64,000 nt of DNA from Antedon mediterranea. Its lineage: Eukaryota > Echinodermata > Crinoidea > Comatulida > Antedonidae. A program made the position numbers and the translations under genes. Shown here in pieces: positions 1 to 12,820 of the stretch. The notes beneath the pieces are model-generated. The model was not told where the DNA came from, searched no databases, and saw only the letters and a list, made by a program, of their open reading frames with translations. The stretch covers positions 7,949,001-8,013,000 of the forward strand of contig NC_092671.1 in the NCBI RefSeq assembly GCF_964355755.1, in the 5' to 3' direction. Each line of letters begins with the position of its first letter. Position 1 is the first letter of the stretch.

Positions 1-3000
1 TGATATAAGTAAACACACAAATTCATGTACATGTTAAATACTTACTTACAAATCATGTGACCGTGTTCTTTTGAACTTTAGTGTATCAAACCGGTATCGC
101 GTCACATCTTGTTCATAACGTATAATTAATTACCACAGATGGATATACTGTATCTGCGTTTACACCAGGATAGAACGCTTATCAAAATGACGTCATAATT
201 TAGTTTCATTGCTAATTATGTTACTTTTGGTAATTTTAAATAAAAAAAATACAAATATGTGCGTTCTTAAAACACAGTAACCACATTAACAGCTTCCAAA
301 TCTTTATCAAATTAATAGCAGTTTTTACTTTTAGACATAGGTGAAATAGGTTAAATACACATTTATTATTACAGTTTATATCTGACATTAGTGTACATAT
401 ATTCATTAATAAGATTTCTTCGTCGTTTGTTCAATTGTGCAATTTAATGAAATGTAATTAAGTATTTATTTGCTAAACATAGGCCTATTCATTTCAATAA
501 TATTTTACAACAATTATAGTAGAATTTTTTTTTTTTATTAACTTTAAAAATCCTAAAGGCTTAAACAAATTTAGAACTATTGAAGTATAAATATTTAAAT
601 ACAGTATCACAAATATTGCCATAAATATTGTAGGCCTACTATATTGCAGATAATTATAGGAATGGCAAAGGAACGCTGTTTTACCGTGCAAATTATTCGG
701 GGTCTAAAATAAAGATTCGTTAGTAGATTGATAAACTTAACATTTTGATTTAACATCAATATTCCTTTGTTCTTTTCCTTTCCCGTTTTATTTTTCTTCG
801 TCAAAAGATTTTTTTTTATAAAAAGGTTATGTGCAGAAAATAATGAAAGACGATCTTATCCTTGGAATACGTTTTCGTCAGATCCACATAACAAGATCAT
901 CCTTCATGTGTGACGGTATACCACGACAGGGGATATACATCGCCACTATCCACGAGCCCGCGGATTACAGCGGGAAATCTTGACTAAGCAGTGACCGAAT
1001 CAAACATCATTTAAAATGAATAGTAAAGCTGCTTAACGTGAGAACTAGTGCGGCGATCAAGGCTCCCAATATTCAAAACGTGAATACTAAATTCACATTG
1101 ATTATATACATTAGAAGATTTTGCGATTTGAATCGAAATGCTTAACGGGTAAAACGGTTTAGGCTAAATCAGAAAACGTAGGCCTACATCAATATTATTG
1201 TAGAACTAACAATTCGTTGTTAGTGCGAGCAATAAGGCTTCAGATATTAATATAAGCGAATATCAAATTCATTTAATTATATTATATAGTATTTTAATCA
1301 AAATGCCTACTAACGGCTAAACGGTTTGGGCTAATCTATAAACGTACAATGTTGTATGTGTTTGCATACAGCAATCACAACACATCTTAGTTAGGCCTAC
1401 AATAATAAACATAACTTTAACCACGGTATTTTAAACAGAATATAGGCCTACAGTAGATTAATTTGGATATGTACTTTTCAGACATTACCACATTGTTTTT
1501 AATATAAATTTTAATTGTGTATTGACACTTACTATTATTGTATAAAAAAAAATTACCATCGGGCACTTTGAAAGAAGATATGTAATTTGTTTACTACAAA
1601 ATTAATGAGGCGTAGTTCTATATGTCAACATTGACTTTATTCTAGTCGGTTTTTATAAATCAATCAAAATGAGCTGACAACGTCTTTCAAAAGAATGTCT
1701 AGGCATCGATTAAAATACCAGAAACTTAGTAAACTGTCTGTAAAACATACAGTACTTAAAATGGAGTTTTCCTAATTGCCATTGTTATAAGCCGGGTATG
1801 TTTACTATTTTTATGACTGACCTACCAGATATAATAACAAAAGCATATTAAAATTTAATTCCAAAATAAATGTGAAAATAAATTAACGAAAATATTGGTA
1901 TTTTGATGTTTAATTTCTGGTTTGTCATTGTAAAAAAATGCAATATTTTTTATTATTAATTTGTACATTTGTTTGCATGTTGTGTTCGCCTTCATAATAG
2001 AATGATAATGCTTTAAATTATGATATGAATACCGGATTGTAATGACGTCATATTGATCATGTTTCATTATTATCAGTATAATTATAATAATGGAACTTAT
2101 ATGCAGCATAAAATAAAACAATTTGTCAATTACTAACACAATAATGGCGTCCAATCACGACATGTTAATGTTCTGCATTTAATAATGTAATGATAAAGGC
2201 CTATAACATTTAATTACACCGATAGAACGGTAGGAACATAATAATTACAAAATAACACTATAGATATAGATTCAAGATATTGTAATTGTTAGTGTTTATT
2301 GCAGGTAAGACTAAGGTAGAATTACACATAGTCGACAATACATTTACTTGTCAATTTCCTCTTTTTCAAAACATTATTTTTTTTCTAAGCCAGCTGAATG
2401 ATCAGAATTTAGCTAGGTAGACAAGGATGATTCCCAGTATTTATTTTTTCCCTCCATGGTTTGTAGAAATAATCGAGAGATATTATAGGCCTCTATCTAT
2501 ACTTGGATTTCAACATCTTTGTTCAACAAATCAGTTGGCATAAAATATCTCGCGTAGCATTTTTAAAATTCATTTTTGTGTTAAAGTATTCAGTAATTGC
2601 AATGCCATCCATAATGTGACATCCTATCTATTTTATATCTATTCTGTCGCTTGCAGATTGTAGGCTTTTTCTCGCGTAAGTGTGTGTTTGTCATCAAATG
2701 GCATGTTCCCTTTTAGTCAACACGATATTGTTATATTATATTAAGCACAAACACATACAGAATATTAAATAATTGGGAAATGTGATGGTAATGGATACAC
2801 TCGTTACTATGAAATTCATAATTAGCATATATTTTGTAAAACTATTTTTTTTTGTAGACAAAAAGTTTGATATAATATGCCGTGTTAGAAACGTTTTCTA
2901 TTTTAATAGGAAAATTGCCTTTTTAGAAATTATAACAGAATAATGTTCAATACATCATTCACTACTCCGTGGTAATAATATACCGTCTTTAATGTAAACA

Positions 3001-3334
3001 TGTACTGTCTGGCTTTGGGTTTGTAGAATTTAGTGCATGGAAGGAAAAAAGGATGGCCAAAATATGTATGAGTGTACGTTACCCCATTTCCTGGAATGGT
3101 TGAAACTGCATGTGAATAGCATGATGTTTCTTGTATCGTAAGTTAGTTTGTTGAAAGATCTAGAACCCCTAGGTCCCCATAGCACCGTCTTAATCGTGGT
3201 AGTCAAAAAGACCGGTTTGGTGATGACAGTTGTACGAAAATTGGTTATGGAACGACCTTTTGACCTTTTAGATAAAAATAAAGAAGATAATATTAGAAAG
3301 AAAAACAGAATGGAATGAAAAATTACACAGAACA

Positions 3335-3376
3335 GGGAAGAGTTATTACAAAATTACATTGTAATTTACTCTTCCC
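3335..3376. repeat. Fold-back sequence, GGGAAGAGT family
   Basis: GGGAAGAGTTATTACAA at 3335 pairs with TTGTAATTTACTCTTCCC at 3359 with one indel. Same core as the fold-backs at 12781, 20161, 32562 and 36064. Confidence 0.65.
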
Positions 3377-3799
3377 GGCCCTGCACAGAAGCACTTTCTA
3401 TATGATGTACAATGAAATAGGCCTAATAAGAGCTACTGGAGTTATTATACACGCAGAGTCTAACTCATTGTTTAACATTTAAATAAATAAATTGTGGGTC
3501 TATTTTTTCACGAATATGCCTACGCAATTAAAAACAAATACAATAGTGTAAAGTTACAACAAATGTATATATTTTAAAGTGCTTTATTATGCCTTCCTAC
3601 ACTGTAGAAGTGTAGACAGACCTGGTTCAACCAAGGGGATAGCTTTCGCACGCTTCGATGAGCTCACGAAGGCATTTTATAGAAAACCAACTGAGCGTAG
3701 TAAAAAATGTACATAGTTAAGTTTTCGAATTGTTTGTATTGCAATCAACGAATAATACTCCCGAGGCTCTAAATCGAAATTATATGATATATAAATGAT

Positions 3800-3832
3800 A
3801 TTACCATGACTTGTACAAGTCATTACGGTAAT
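3800..3832. repeat. Palindrome with extended stem
   Basis: A perfect 16-bp palindrome TGACTTGTACAAGTCA (3807-3822) is flanked by ATTACC and GGTAAT, and further out by TATAAAT and ATTTATA. A hairpin of about 60 nt could form. Confidence 0.65.
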
Positions 3833-4888
3833 AGCATAATTTATACCTTTAGTAGATTTTAATGAATATAACTCCGTTTGAAAGCACTGTATGTGTTAGT
3901 TTTGTGACTTGCAGTGTTATAATAATTTCATGCAACATGACAGAGTTGATAATGTAAAATATGACTAGCCTCCTACCACTGTTCCTATTATTAAGCTATC
4001 GGAATTTGTAATAGCTATTTATTCTTTGTATTAGTACACATCTTTTAAATAATTAAAATACGCATGGAAGTATAGGCCTGGCTATAGATTATTGTGTATC
4101 CTAATGATTTTAAACCTAGTCATAAAATAATATTATAACCGATTCCCGAGATCGTGAAATTGAAAAGAAATTGATCCGCAATAAATATGCCTACACAAAT
4201 ATATACCGTAGGGCAAATGTTTTTTTTTAAACCAATGTCAAAAAAGGTCAAATTTGAATTTCGATAGTCCTCCTGGGTTAAAAGATAACAAACCGGTCTC
4301 TCATCACTCGTGGCCCCCTTAATGTTCCCTATGGAAATACGTTGGCCTGATACCAGATTTGTAATTCTTTCTTAACATATGTTTACTTCCAATGGGGGTT
4401 GTTGTTAGAACTATAGGAATTGTTATTCATTCTTTAGGAATTTATATAATTAGATTTTACAAACAGAAGCGAAAAAAAAAAACAACACACCAAATATTAA
4501 AGAGGTATGTGTTGAGGTTTTGAAAAAAAAACCATATCCAATTAGTCTAACAAATTTATAAAACTGTATCACTATTTCGTAATCTAGTTTAAATTAGGCA
4601 AGTGAAATAGACTTCTTGATATTGTTTTAGTCATGAATCGTGTCCATAGTTAAGTTAAGAGGAGAAATATAACATCATGATTATATTATGTCGTTGATAT
4701 ATTATTATACTATACTAGTATAATTATAGAACTACAGGACTGTACTTGTGTGTGTTTTTAAAGTTAGAATAGTGAAAATGCAAGAACCTTACAAATAATT
4801 GTTTTATACAGTATTACTTTTCTGATTCATTCTGACCTACTATACGAATATCATCATTAGTTTAAAATGTATATAATGTATTTCCAAT

Positions 4889-5170
4889 ATGTATTTAATA
4901 TGCACGTATAGATGCGACTTGATTTATATTCGTATGCCTGGATACACGAGTGTAGATGTGTTACCAAGACGGCCTTTTGCTTATAAATGTCATCCCGGTT
5001 TCATTGATAATGACAGCATTCGGCTAACATGTCAGTTGTCTATAGAAACATTTGCTATAGGTACTCTAAAGCTTTGCGTCAGATGTCTTTTTTTAACAAT
5101 CATTCTCAAAACAGTTCATAAACAGAATGTTGTAATTAATCATTGGACCTCTTATACATTATTAATATAG
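4889..5170 (+). pseudogene. Sushi (CCP)-like open stretch, doubtful
   Basis: A 93-codon frame contains four cysteines (residues 9, 34, 48, 63) spaced 25, 14 and 15 apart, with PFAYKCHPGF and RLTCQ, which resembles a complement control (sushi) module. The conserved tryptophan before the last cysteine is missing and the frame soon runs into unrelated sequence. No neighbouring exon is seen. It could be a relic of an inserted gene fragment or chance. I do not assign a function. Confidence 0.2.
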
Positions 5171-6920
5171 TGATGAGAGCAAGGGAAAGGAATGGAAAAG
5201 TGAGAAAACAGGGAAGGAGTGTGAGGCGTGTTGTTGGCATATTCTACTACTTTTCTATTAACAATATTGTTAAAGATTGGATTACATGGAGGATGGCATA
5301 CTAAAATTATTTCAATGTAGTTTCCCTGTTACAAATTATCATTTAAAGAATGAGAAATGATGAAAATAATTAGTATATAATAATACTATAATAAACCTGC
5401 AATTACAACGTTTTAAATGTCACAGCGCCACCAGCGTCCGTATTTACAGAAGTCATAACAACTGTATCAGTTTCCTGGTACTGTAATAATATTAATCCTA
5501 CTGCATCAAACTTAAAAACAACAAAACCTTTAATTACCCAGAAATAAATGTAAACACGATAATATGGGTCTTGAGATAAGTAGTAAAAACCAAGTTTTTA
5601 ATATTGGTGATATACGTACAGAGACGCTGATGGCATTCTACATTGGTTTTTTGTGTGATTTGATCTTTAATTTCTATTTCAATAGATGATGAAAAGTGGC
5701 ATATATTGAAGTTGTATTAAGTTTAATTAATTCAATAATCCACCTTCCTTAACAAAGAACAAACCTCATTGTGTGAATAAGCTTATCTTTCGATTAAGAA
5801 GCGATAAACCATGTAATAATATCGACATGGTAAAGATAATCCTAACGTAATCACTTTATAATTGTACCACGAAGCATAGAGCAAAGAATGCAGAAAGGAA
5901 TTAGTTCGTAATCAGAATATTGTTAGCGGGTATCTAATATATCAAAAGTGGGTGGGAAGGGATTGCTGGTGAGGTAAAAGGTGAGGTATGGGAAGTTCAC
6001 GTAGTGGTGGGAGGATCGGGCCGGTCGCATGTTTCCCAACGCTCGCTTACTTCCACTTCCAAAGTCAGAGCAAAGTTTCATCGAAGGTTTCGCTCGATTA
6101 GTATTAGTAATCAAAATTTATCGAAAAAGTGAAAACAATTGATTTTATGCAATTACAAATTTTACCACATATTTAAATGCGCCACCAGCGTCAGTATTTA
6201 TACTAGTATTTGTCATCCACGTGATTGAAATGACCGTTTGTGGCTACATGTGCAGAGATGCGGCAAACGTTTTCATTCGGTCGTGACTACTAGGATGACT
6301 CATAATAAATCGAAGATTATAAGTGAATAAATATAGCACTTTAAAATATATTTTTTTCAATAATAGCACTGCCATAATTAGTTATTTCTTCGTGGTTACA
6401 ATACGGATTTATTTTATCAAAATATCATTGTCAAAATTATTTATTGTTTTAATTAATATTTTAATTTTATGAATAAAATATGAACTTCCTATTTATCATA
6501 ATAGAACGACGCACCACTAGACTACGTGTCTATCTTTCTGCCAACACTCAGAAACTTATGAGCATGCGCACAATGATCCTTTTACTCAGTGTGGCGCGTT
6601 GAAAAGGGTCGCTATTGATATTGTAGAAATACATAACTACGTTACAAGTTTCGTCATTTCACATAATGACGTCATAAGTTGTTATGCCAGATCAAGTAAA
6701 GTACGTGTTAACAGACTTTAAAATCGACTCCTAAGTGGACCCTGATGTGAATTTTGTTCAAATGTCAAACAGGTGACAGTAGGTACAATACACCAAGAAA
6801 TTACATCGACGACAGTGGATTAATGGTTGATTTTGGTCGTCAATATAGGCCTACATCTTATACCGCTATGGCGATATGTGTTTAGATCAGTCTTTTTTTC
6901 TCTGGTTCAATAAATATAAT

Positions 6921-7226
6921 GGGTGGGCGAGCGCTTAAGACAGTGGAACCGTAATTACGTAGCCATAAACATCGGCAAGGGTTCGAGGCTCACTCACTCC
7001 ATGGTTCTGGTGGTAGAACGAGTCTTCTCGGATAAGGAATATAAGCCGTAGGTCCAGTGTACACAACTAGCTCCTGTGCACTTTAAAGAACCTAGTACAG
7101 TACATCTTTCGAGACGAGTAGGGGGTTACCCCGGTGTACTAGTACGTCACAGCCACTGATCACAAACTGGGCCCTCTGGGAGATCAGTCTTTATCAGCAT
7201 AACAATAAACTAACTAACTAACTAAT
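6921..7226 (+). mobile_element. tRNA-derived SINE
   Basis: The head GGGTGGGCGAGCGCTTAAGACAG and, about 50 bp on, GGGTTCGAGGCTC resemble degenerate A and B boxes of a tRNA promoter. The body (GCACTTTAAAGAACC, GGGGGTTACCCCGGTGTA, GGGCCCTCTGGGAGATCAGT) is a pattern I recognise from SINEs of marine deuterostomes. The element ends in a short tandem tail of AACT units at 7206-7224. It is markedly richer in GC than its surroundings. It would be mobilised by a partner LINE and is itself non-coding. Confidence 0.75.
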
Positions 7227-8439
7227 GGCTTAGCTAAATCAAGTTGTGAGAAGAGTAATGTGTGAGATTGTTGCTCACACGTATATCAGTCGTTTGAAAC
7301 TAAAATACTGGTTTATACCTGTGGGCCTACAATTCTCTGTGTAAAAATAAAATATATCCATTCTTCTCAAACTTTATTCCAATTATTATCCTTAATCATG
7401 ACAATAATAAGAGAGTCCACACTCCCTCCCCTCCCCGTCTATAGTATGTATACTATTGTTGGAATAGATAAATTAGTTGTTCAGTGAATATTATATTATA
7501 AAAATAATAATAATACTACTAATTTTAATAAATTAATTGGATTCATTCGTTGATTCTCAAACATGATCTCACAGAAATGTATTTCCATTACAATTCAATG
7601 TTACTTTTTTCATTTTACCACAGCACTTAGTCGTATCGCACATGAACATATCGTATTTCTTTTGATAGTTACAAATCTGAAAATATCCTTTTAAAAGTGT
7701 CAGAGAAAACGGTTTACATAATCAGAAATTGAAATTGGATAGCATGATCGGTAGTGCTTTACGACACGCGTGTGGACAGTAGGCCTTGTTACAGAATATA
7801 AAATAATTTCTAGAAAAAAAAACAACAAACAACCGATTAGTTTGGTGTTTACCTTGGCCTAAGCAGTCACATTTTAAATTATTATATCAATCGTAACAGG
7901 TTCATCAATGTTGCAAGTTAAAGGTAAATGTTTTTTTTATAAAAAGCATCAGTCTTTTAACACCAAACTAGTGGTATTGTCTACGCATTTTTGTCTAAAT
8001 TTTGTGTCTCCCGAGGAATAACGGTTAAAAAGAAACACCACTGTTCAGCCCCCATGCCTTATTTCTCTACGGACACCGCCATATGTTACCGATTTGCACG
8101 TAAACAGAAAGGGCCAATGAAAATGGGGTTCAAAATCAGTTTTGGTCCTTCGCGATTCAGGAAAGAACGCTAAGTTTGAATAACCTACATTTTGGTGAAG
8201 TGTCAATTAATTCTTGATTCTTTTTAAATCAGCTAATAAATGCTTGGTAGAATTTATCCTGACGTATCCTTCGCGATAATGTCATGCATTTCTGTTTTAA
8301 TTCGACCATGCGTTGCAAAAATTAGCACTCAAACCACAAAGTAAAGCCATTGTGTGGGTTATTTTTGTATAATTAAGACAATAATTCCAAGTTGTTTTCG
8401 ACATTGTATTTAATATAAACTTTCTTTGTATATACACAG

Positions 8440-8693
8440 GTGACGACAGTTGTGGAAAAAATGAAACACCGAATTGGTTATCAGCGACGTCCGGTAGAAA
8501 GAAAAGATGTCCATACACAAAATTCCAAACTTTGGAACTTGAGAAAGAGTTTTTATTCAACATGTATTTAACAAGGGATCGTAGAGTTGAAATTGCCAGG
8601 CTATTGAATCTAACAGAACGACAAGTAAAAATATGGTTTCAGAACAGAAGGATGAAAATGAAGAAAATGAATAGAGCTCACGCACTAACATGA
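8440..8693 (+). CDS. Hox9/10: Hox9/10-type homeobox protein, exon 2 (partial gene)
   Basis: This is the 3' coding exon of a posterior Hox transcription factor, a nuclear DNA-binding protein of axial patterning. The exon opens after a TTTCTTTGTATATACACAG acceptor, with GT completing a split codon (phase 1), and encodes 83 residues plus a TGA. The 60-residue homeodomain lies at 8493-8672. It begins [17 protein letters not shown], has the posterior signature [12 protein letters not shown], and ends in recognition helix [16 protein letters not shown] with V47, Q50 and N51. A tryptophan in NWLSA, six residues before the homeodomain, matches the PBC-interacting W motif of Hox9 and Hox10 proteins. 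Only a six-residue tail (RAHALT) follows. [11 protein letters not shown] with RMKMKK favours Hox9/10 over Hox11/13 types. Exon 1 was not found in the window. The paralogue name rests on motif recognition and on position before Hox8. Confidence 0.9.
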
Positions 8694-8895
8694 AAGGAGA
8701 AACAAGAGTAGACAAAATAAGTAATAAAACTGATGAGTTATGAATTATGTCAAAAAAGTCATCGGACGTGGTCGCGGCTAACTGGACACACATAATTAGA
8801 AAGAAGTTTGGTTGGTGGAATTGCAAGAAGAAAATACATTTGTGCTATGAAGATCTTTCAGTATAGTGAAACTTGTCCAAGTGTGTTTACATTCT

Positions 8896-8901
8896 AATAA
8901 A
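8896..8901 (+). terminator. Possible polyadenylation signal of Hox9/10
   Basis: AATAAA lies 203 bp after the Hox9/10 stop codon. It is the first canonical hexamer downstream on the + strand. A second AATAAA at 9323-9328 is an alternative. In an AT-rich genome the hexamer occurs often by chance, so transcript ends would decide. Confidence 0.35.
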
Positions 8902-11114
8902 AGAACTGCATATTAGATTTCTTTTAAAAAAAATCTTATTTTTTCTACCCGTTTCATAGTCAGCTGAATAAACTGGGTTTATAGATAAATCATTGTTGAC
9001 TGTTATATAGTATGGAGTGTGTTAGATGAACTACCTTTATTTCCATACAAAACACATATTTAAATGGTTTAGTTCAATTTTTAAAACCTTATTAAACTAC
9101 TGAGAACGTGGTTGTAACGATGTTCAATGAACAGTGTATTAAACTGTAAATTTTCGATGTAACAATTTAAGTTGTGAATGGTAAACCATGTTGTGATAAT
9201 GTTGTCCATTGTGTGTGATTCAAATGTTTTTAGGTTAGAATGAAGTATGCAATGCATTTCATGGAACTTCGTGTAACTTATGTACACACATTGCACGAAG
9301 AATTGAAAGTACTGTATAAAGAAATAAAGAAATCGTGGATATTTTGCATTCTGATAGATTTTTAATCTGTTTATTATTTATAATGTGACCATTCCGCAGT
9401 CAATCGAGTTTTAATGGTAGTTCCCAAGATGTTGCATTCCGGAAGTAGAATAAACAAAACCAAAGGCTGATAAATGGGTAGATGTCAGACTTATTGATGT
9501 ATTTGTTCCGAAATTTTGTATATCAATTATATAACATATTGAGTAAGTAATGAAAGTCCGAGAAATTTCTATATGATACAAACACTTTCTAAAAACATTT
9601 TTCAGAAAATTTCAAAAAATTTGGATCATCATTTTAGAAAGTCTAGTTTCCCACCTCACTTGAGATTAAAATTTTAATTACAAGTAGCGCTTCAGTTTTA
9701 CTTCATTGAGTCTTGATAATGATGTAACTGACTGGGGGCCATCTGTTACTGGCAACTAACAGTAAAACAAAGCCAAAACAGCTGTTTTCGTCAATCAGCT
9801 TAGGTCTCTTGTGGGGGCGCTAAGCAAATGAAACTGTTCACACTTGGGCGATTTTGTGATCGTTTCGCACTGTCAATAATGAGCAACTAATGTAAAAATC
9901 GGTGTAGCACGTCCGAGATGTCCCATGTCTAATTCTGTATCAATTCCATTGATGTTTGGTTGGGTCTTAGTGTTGATATGTAGCCAAATCCCTAACGTGA
10001 TTTGTCAATAGGATTATGCTTTTGTTTCAAAATCTTTTTAGTACATAATCACACTTCAAGTTCAGAATTATAAACAAATCAGATATCTACCTGTTTCAAA
10101 TATCAACAATTTATTTGCAATTTGGTTTTTTTTTGTGTTTTTATTTTAACATCTTTTGAAATTATTGGATGACAGACAGGAAATCATAAAAATAGATGAC
10201 AGTAAAATAATATTATGTCAGTGATCTTTTGTACTGTAATACACGCTATTGTCAATTCAAAAACAGCAATTTAAATTTGTATTTCTTCAGGAAATGTTGC
10301 TCATTTACACATATCTTTGACAGTTAAGAAACATTTTAATCTAAAATATTGTTAATATACGATTTTTGTTTCAATAATTATTAAAGAAGGAAAGGTCTTC
10401 AAATGTACTGTTGCATTATTTTTATAGAATAAATAATAAAAATCAGGTTTTTGACAAATTACGAAACAAAAGTTAATAATGATGATTAATAGGCCTACTT
10501 TTATGTGAAATATTGTATTATTCTTGTGATATTATCAGTAAGCCTTCATTACCAATACTCCCATGTTTTTATTATTACTGGTTCAAGGTGATTTCGGTCA
10601 CAAAGATGTTGGCTTTTCCGCGTTAAATCCAAATAGTACCGGAAATATTATTTTAATGAATTTGTTTTATTTGTAACTCTGCAGTATAATTATTGTAATT
10701 ATTAATTTTCTGTACCATGTTTAATCTGCATAATTGTATATATGTTTTACTTTGATTTGAATTAACATGGTTCAAACTGAATAAATGATTACTTTTCTGT
10801 AATTCCCAAATTGGACTAATTTGTTTTATTATTTATAAGTAGTAATATTATTGATGTAATCCTTTTAACGAAACAACCAAATGAATCGATATTTACAATT
10901 TATCCACTGCAAAACAATATACAGTATATAGCATATTGTAATTTATTGTATTATCGAATACTGGGGGTCATTTATCAAAATTGATAAGTTTTCAAAATAA
11001 CCTAAGCAAATATGTGTATGTAGGGTATCTTTTTATAATCTCAGATGACGATGTCCATCCTATATGATACAAATAAATGGTTTTTCAAAAATAAAGCTTT
11101 ACTTTTTCTTAAAC

Positions 11115-11256
11115 TACACTATCAAACTGTATGTGACAAAAAAATGTGATGTGCCCATATATAGATATGATGTCATATCACTACCATATTTTAGCATATT
11201 ACTACCATATTTGGGTACATTACACTTTTTCTTTGTCAAACTAGTTTGATAGTGTA
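11115..11256 (+). mobile_element. MITE copy 1 with 14-bp terminal inverted repeats
   Basis: Starts TACACTATCAAACT and ends in its exact reverse complement AGTTTGATAGTGTA, giving a 142-bp element. Inside are GTGATGTGCCCATATATAG, GATGTCATATCACTACCATATTT and a second ACTACCATATTTGGG. A homologous element lies at 39391-39535. The size, perfect inverted ends and lack of coding capacity fit a miniature inverted-repeat transposable element derived from a DNA transposon. Confidence 0.8.
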
Positions 11257-11711
11257 CAATTCATCATAATTTGCATAATATAATAAATAACAACTACATT
11301 TTAATGTGGGTTATAAAAACCATAAATAAACAACTGCATTATACACTACTAAGAATGCAAATGTCCATATTCCATTTTTACTTAATTTATCTTAATCTAC
11401 GAATCTTATTTTGAATGCAACGTTACCGGTATCCCTTGCTAGAGGCAGATATTATAATTATGGCAGGAGGACAATGACTACTGACAGAAGATTCGGGAAC
11501 GCTGACAAACTCATCAATATCCGTGTACAGTAATTAACATTAGATTGTTTAAAACAAGATGACGTCGGGTAATCAGTGTGAATGCAGATCATTTTTTTCA
11601 AACCAAAGATGCAAATAGCAATGGTAATACTTAATACTCATGTGACGATGGATGGCAATGTATGTGTAGACATCAATGTTACTGATTAAGGTTAGCTACA
11701 AATTATGATTT

Positions 11712-11746
11712 TGACGACGACGACCATGATGATGATGATGATGATG
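11712..11746. repeat. GAY trinucleotide microsatellite
   Basis: GAC units pass into a run of GAT units. Low-complexity DNA in the intergenic region with no coding frame around it. Confidence 0.9.
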
Positions 11747-12288
11747 GCAATGATAACCATAAACAATTTTGAGAAATGTACGGTATGTATGCTTGTTAAC
11801 CAATGACGATACGAAGACCGAGAAACAACACAAAATTTTTTGATAAAACTAAATGGATTTAGCTAAATCAAGGGTAACAAATAAGACCTAATTAACATCA
11901 ATCTATTGTAACTGATGACAATAATCATAACGAGGATACTGACCATGATAGCGAGGATCGTTATGTTTAATATTAATAGTAATAACTTTCATTATTTTGG
12001 TTTAAAAAGTTATCAAATTCAATTTTTCGTTTGATGAGATTATATCAGCTGATAGATAGTAGTCCTACATCTTTAAAATTTGACTAATCGAAATTTGAGA
12101 TTAGGAAATAATAGGCCCACAAGTATATATTTAATACTAACTACAGTTTCAGTGTAATGTCAGTAATTTATTTCACTTTGGATGTATTTTTTATAATGAT
12201 TTTCCTAATAAATTTAAACATAATACAATGCTGAGATTAGTGAAAACAATAACAATCCACACTTGGGAAATAGAGTGAAATAATGAAA

Positions 12289-12302
12289 CATCAAGGGGGC
12301 GC
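12289..12302 (+). promoter_or_regulatory. CTCF-like motif
   Basis: CATCAAGGGGGCGC matches 11 of 14 positions of the CTCF core. It lies between Hox9/10 and Hox8. Motif match only. Confidence 0.3.
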
Positions 12303-12760
12303 ACTATTAAAAAACAATCAATAAATTTGAGATGACAAACTGTGAACAAGAGAAAGGATGCATACAACCAGGGAAGATTTAAATTAACTATTAACTAAAT
12401 TAACTAAAATGGAAAAAACTTTAACCACTCATGATTTGTATAATTGGTTGCTGGATTGTTTTTTTAAATTTTTGTTGAGGACCATTTTGTTTTTTTGTTT
12501 TGTTGCCACAGCTGGTGGCGCTTTGTGTTTTTGAAAATGAAATAATAATAATAAAAAAGAAAAGAAACTCTCTTAATTTTATAAAAACGGCCAAACTTTT
12601 CTGTCAGGACAGGTGTCTTTATAGGTTTTTATTCTGAATAAGTTAACATTCTTTTTTATTCTTTTGTTCATTTTATTCGTACAGTTTGTTTTGTTTGCAT
12701 TATACCTGCTCTGTGACTACTGAGCAACTCCTGATAGGTAACTAAAAGTCCGTTATAACA

Positions 12761-12820
12761 ACAATGTTAGGCCTAACCAAGGGAAGAGTGAAACATTCTT
12801 CCCTGGCCTAACCAATGTTA
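12761..12820. repeat. Fold-back sequence, GGGAAGAGT family
   Basis: GGGAAGAGTG at 12781 faces CATTCTTCCC at 12794, and the flanks AATGTTAGGCCTAACCA and TGGCCTAACCAATGTTA also pair in part. It is one of several short inverted repeats in the window built on the same core. Confidence 0.65.

Larger units (their letters stand above)
1..8439 (+). other. Non-coding DNA upstream of Hox9/10 exon 2, probably its intron
   Basis: No + strand reading frame of the size or composition of a Hox first exon is open anywhere in this stretch, so exon 1 of the Hox9/10 gene probably lies before the window and this is largely intron (inference). The region is AT-rich, with scattered TAGGCCTA palindromes, a fold-back at 3335-3376, a long palindrome at 3800-3832, a repeated GCGCCACCAGCGTC motif (5425 and 6179), a sushi-like open stretch at 4889-5170, a SINE at 6921-7226 and a GC-richer patch at 7990-8280. 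I see nothing else that can be named. Confidence 0.6.

Noticed and set aside
7991-8173. 60-codon frame before Hox9/10 exon 2 as an alternative first exon
   Set aside because: It opens with TTG rather than ATG, ends in a stop before the acceptor, and lacks any Hox motif.
8297-8826. Minus-strand open frames across Hox9/10 exon 2
   Set aside because: They are antisense shadows of the homeodomain exon and match no family.
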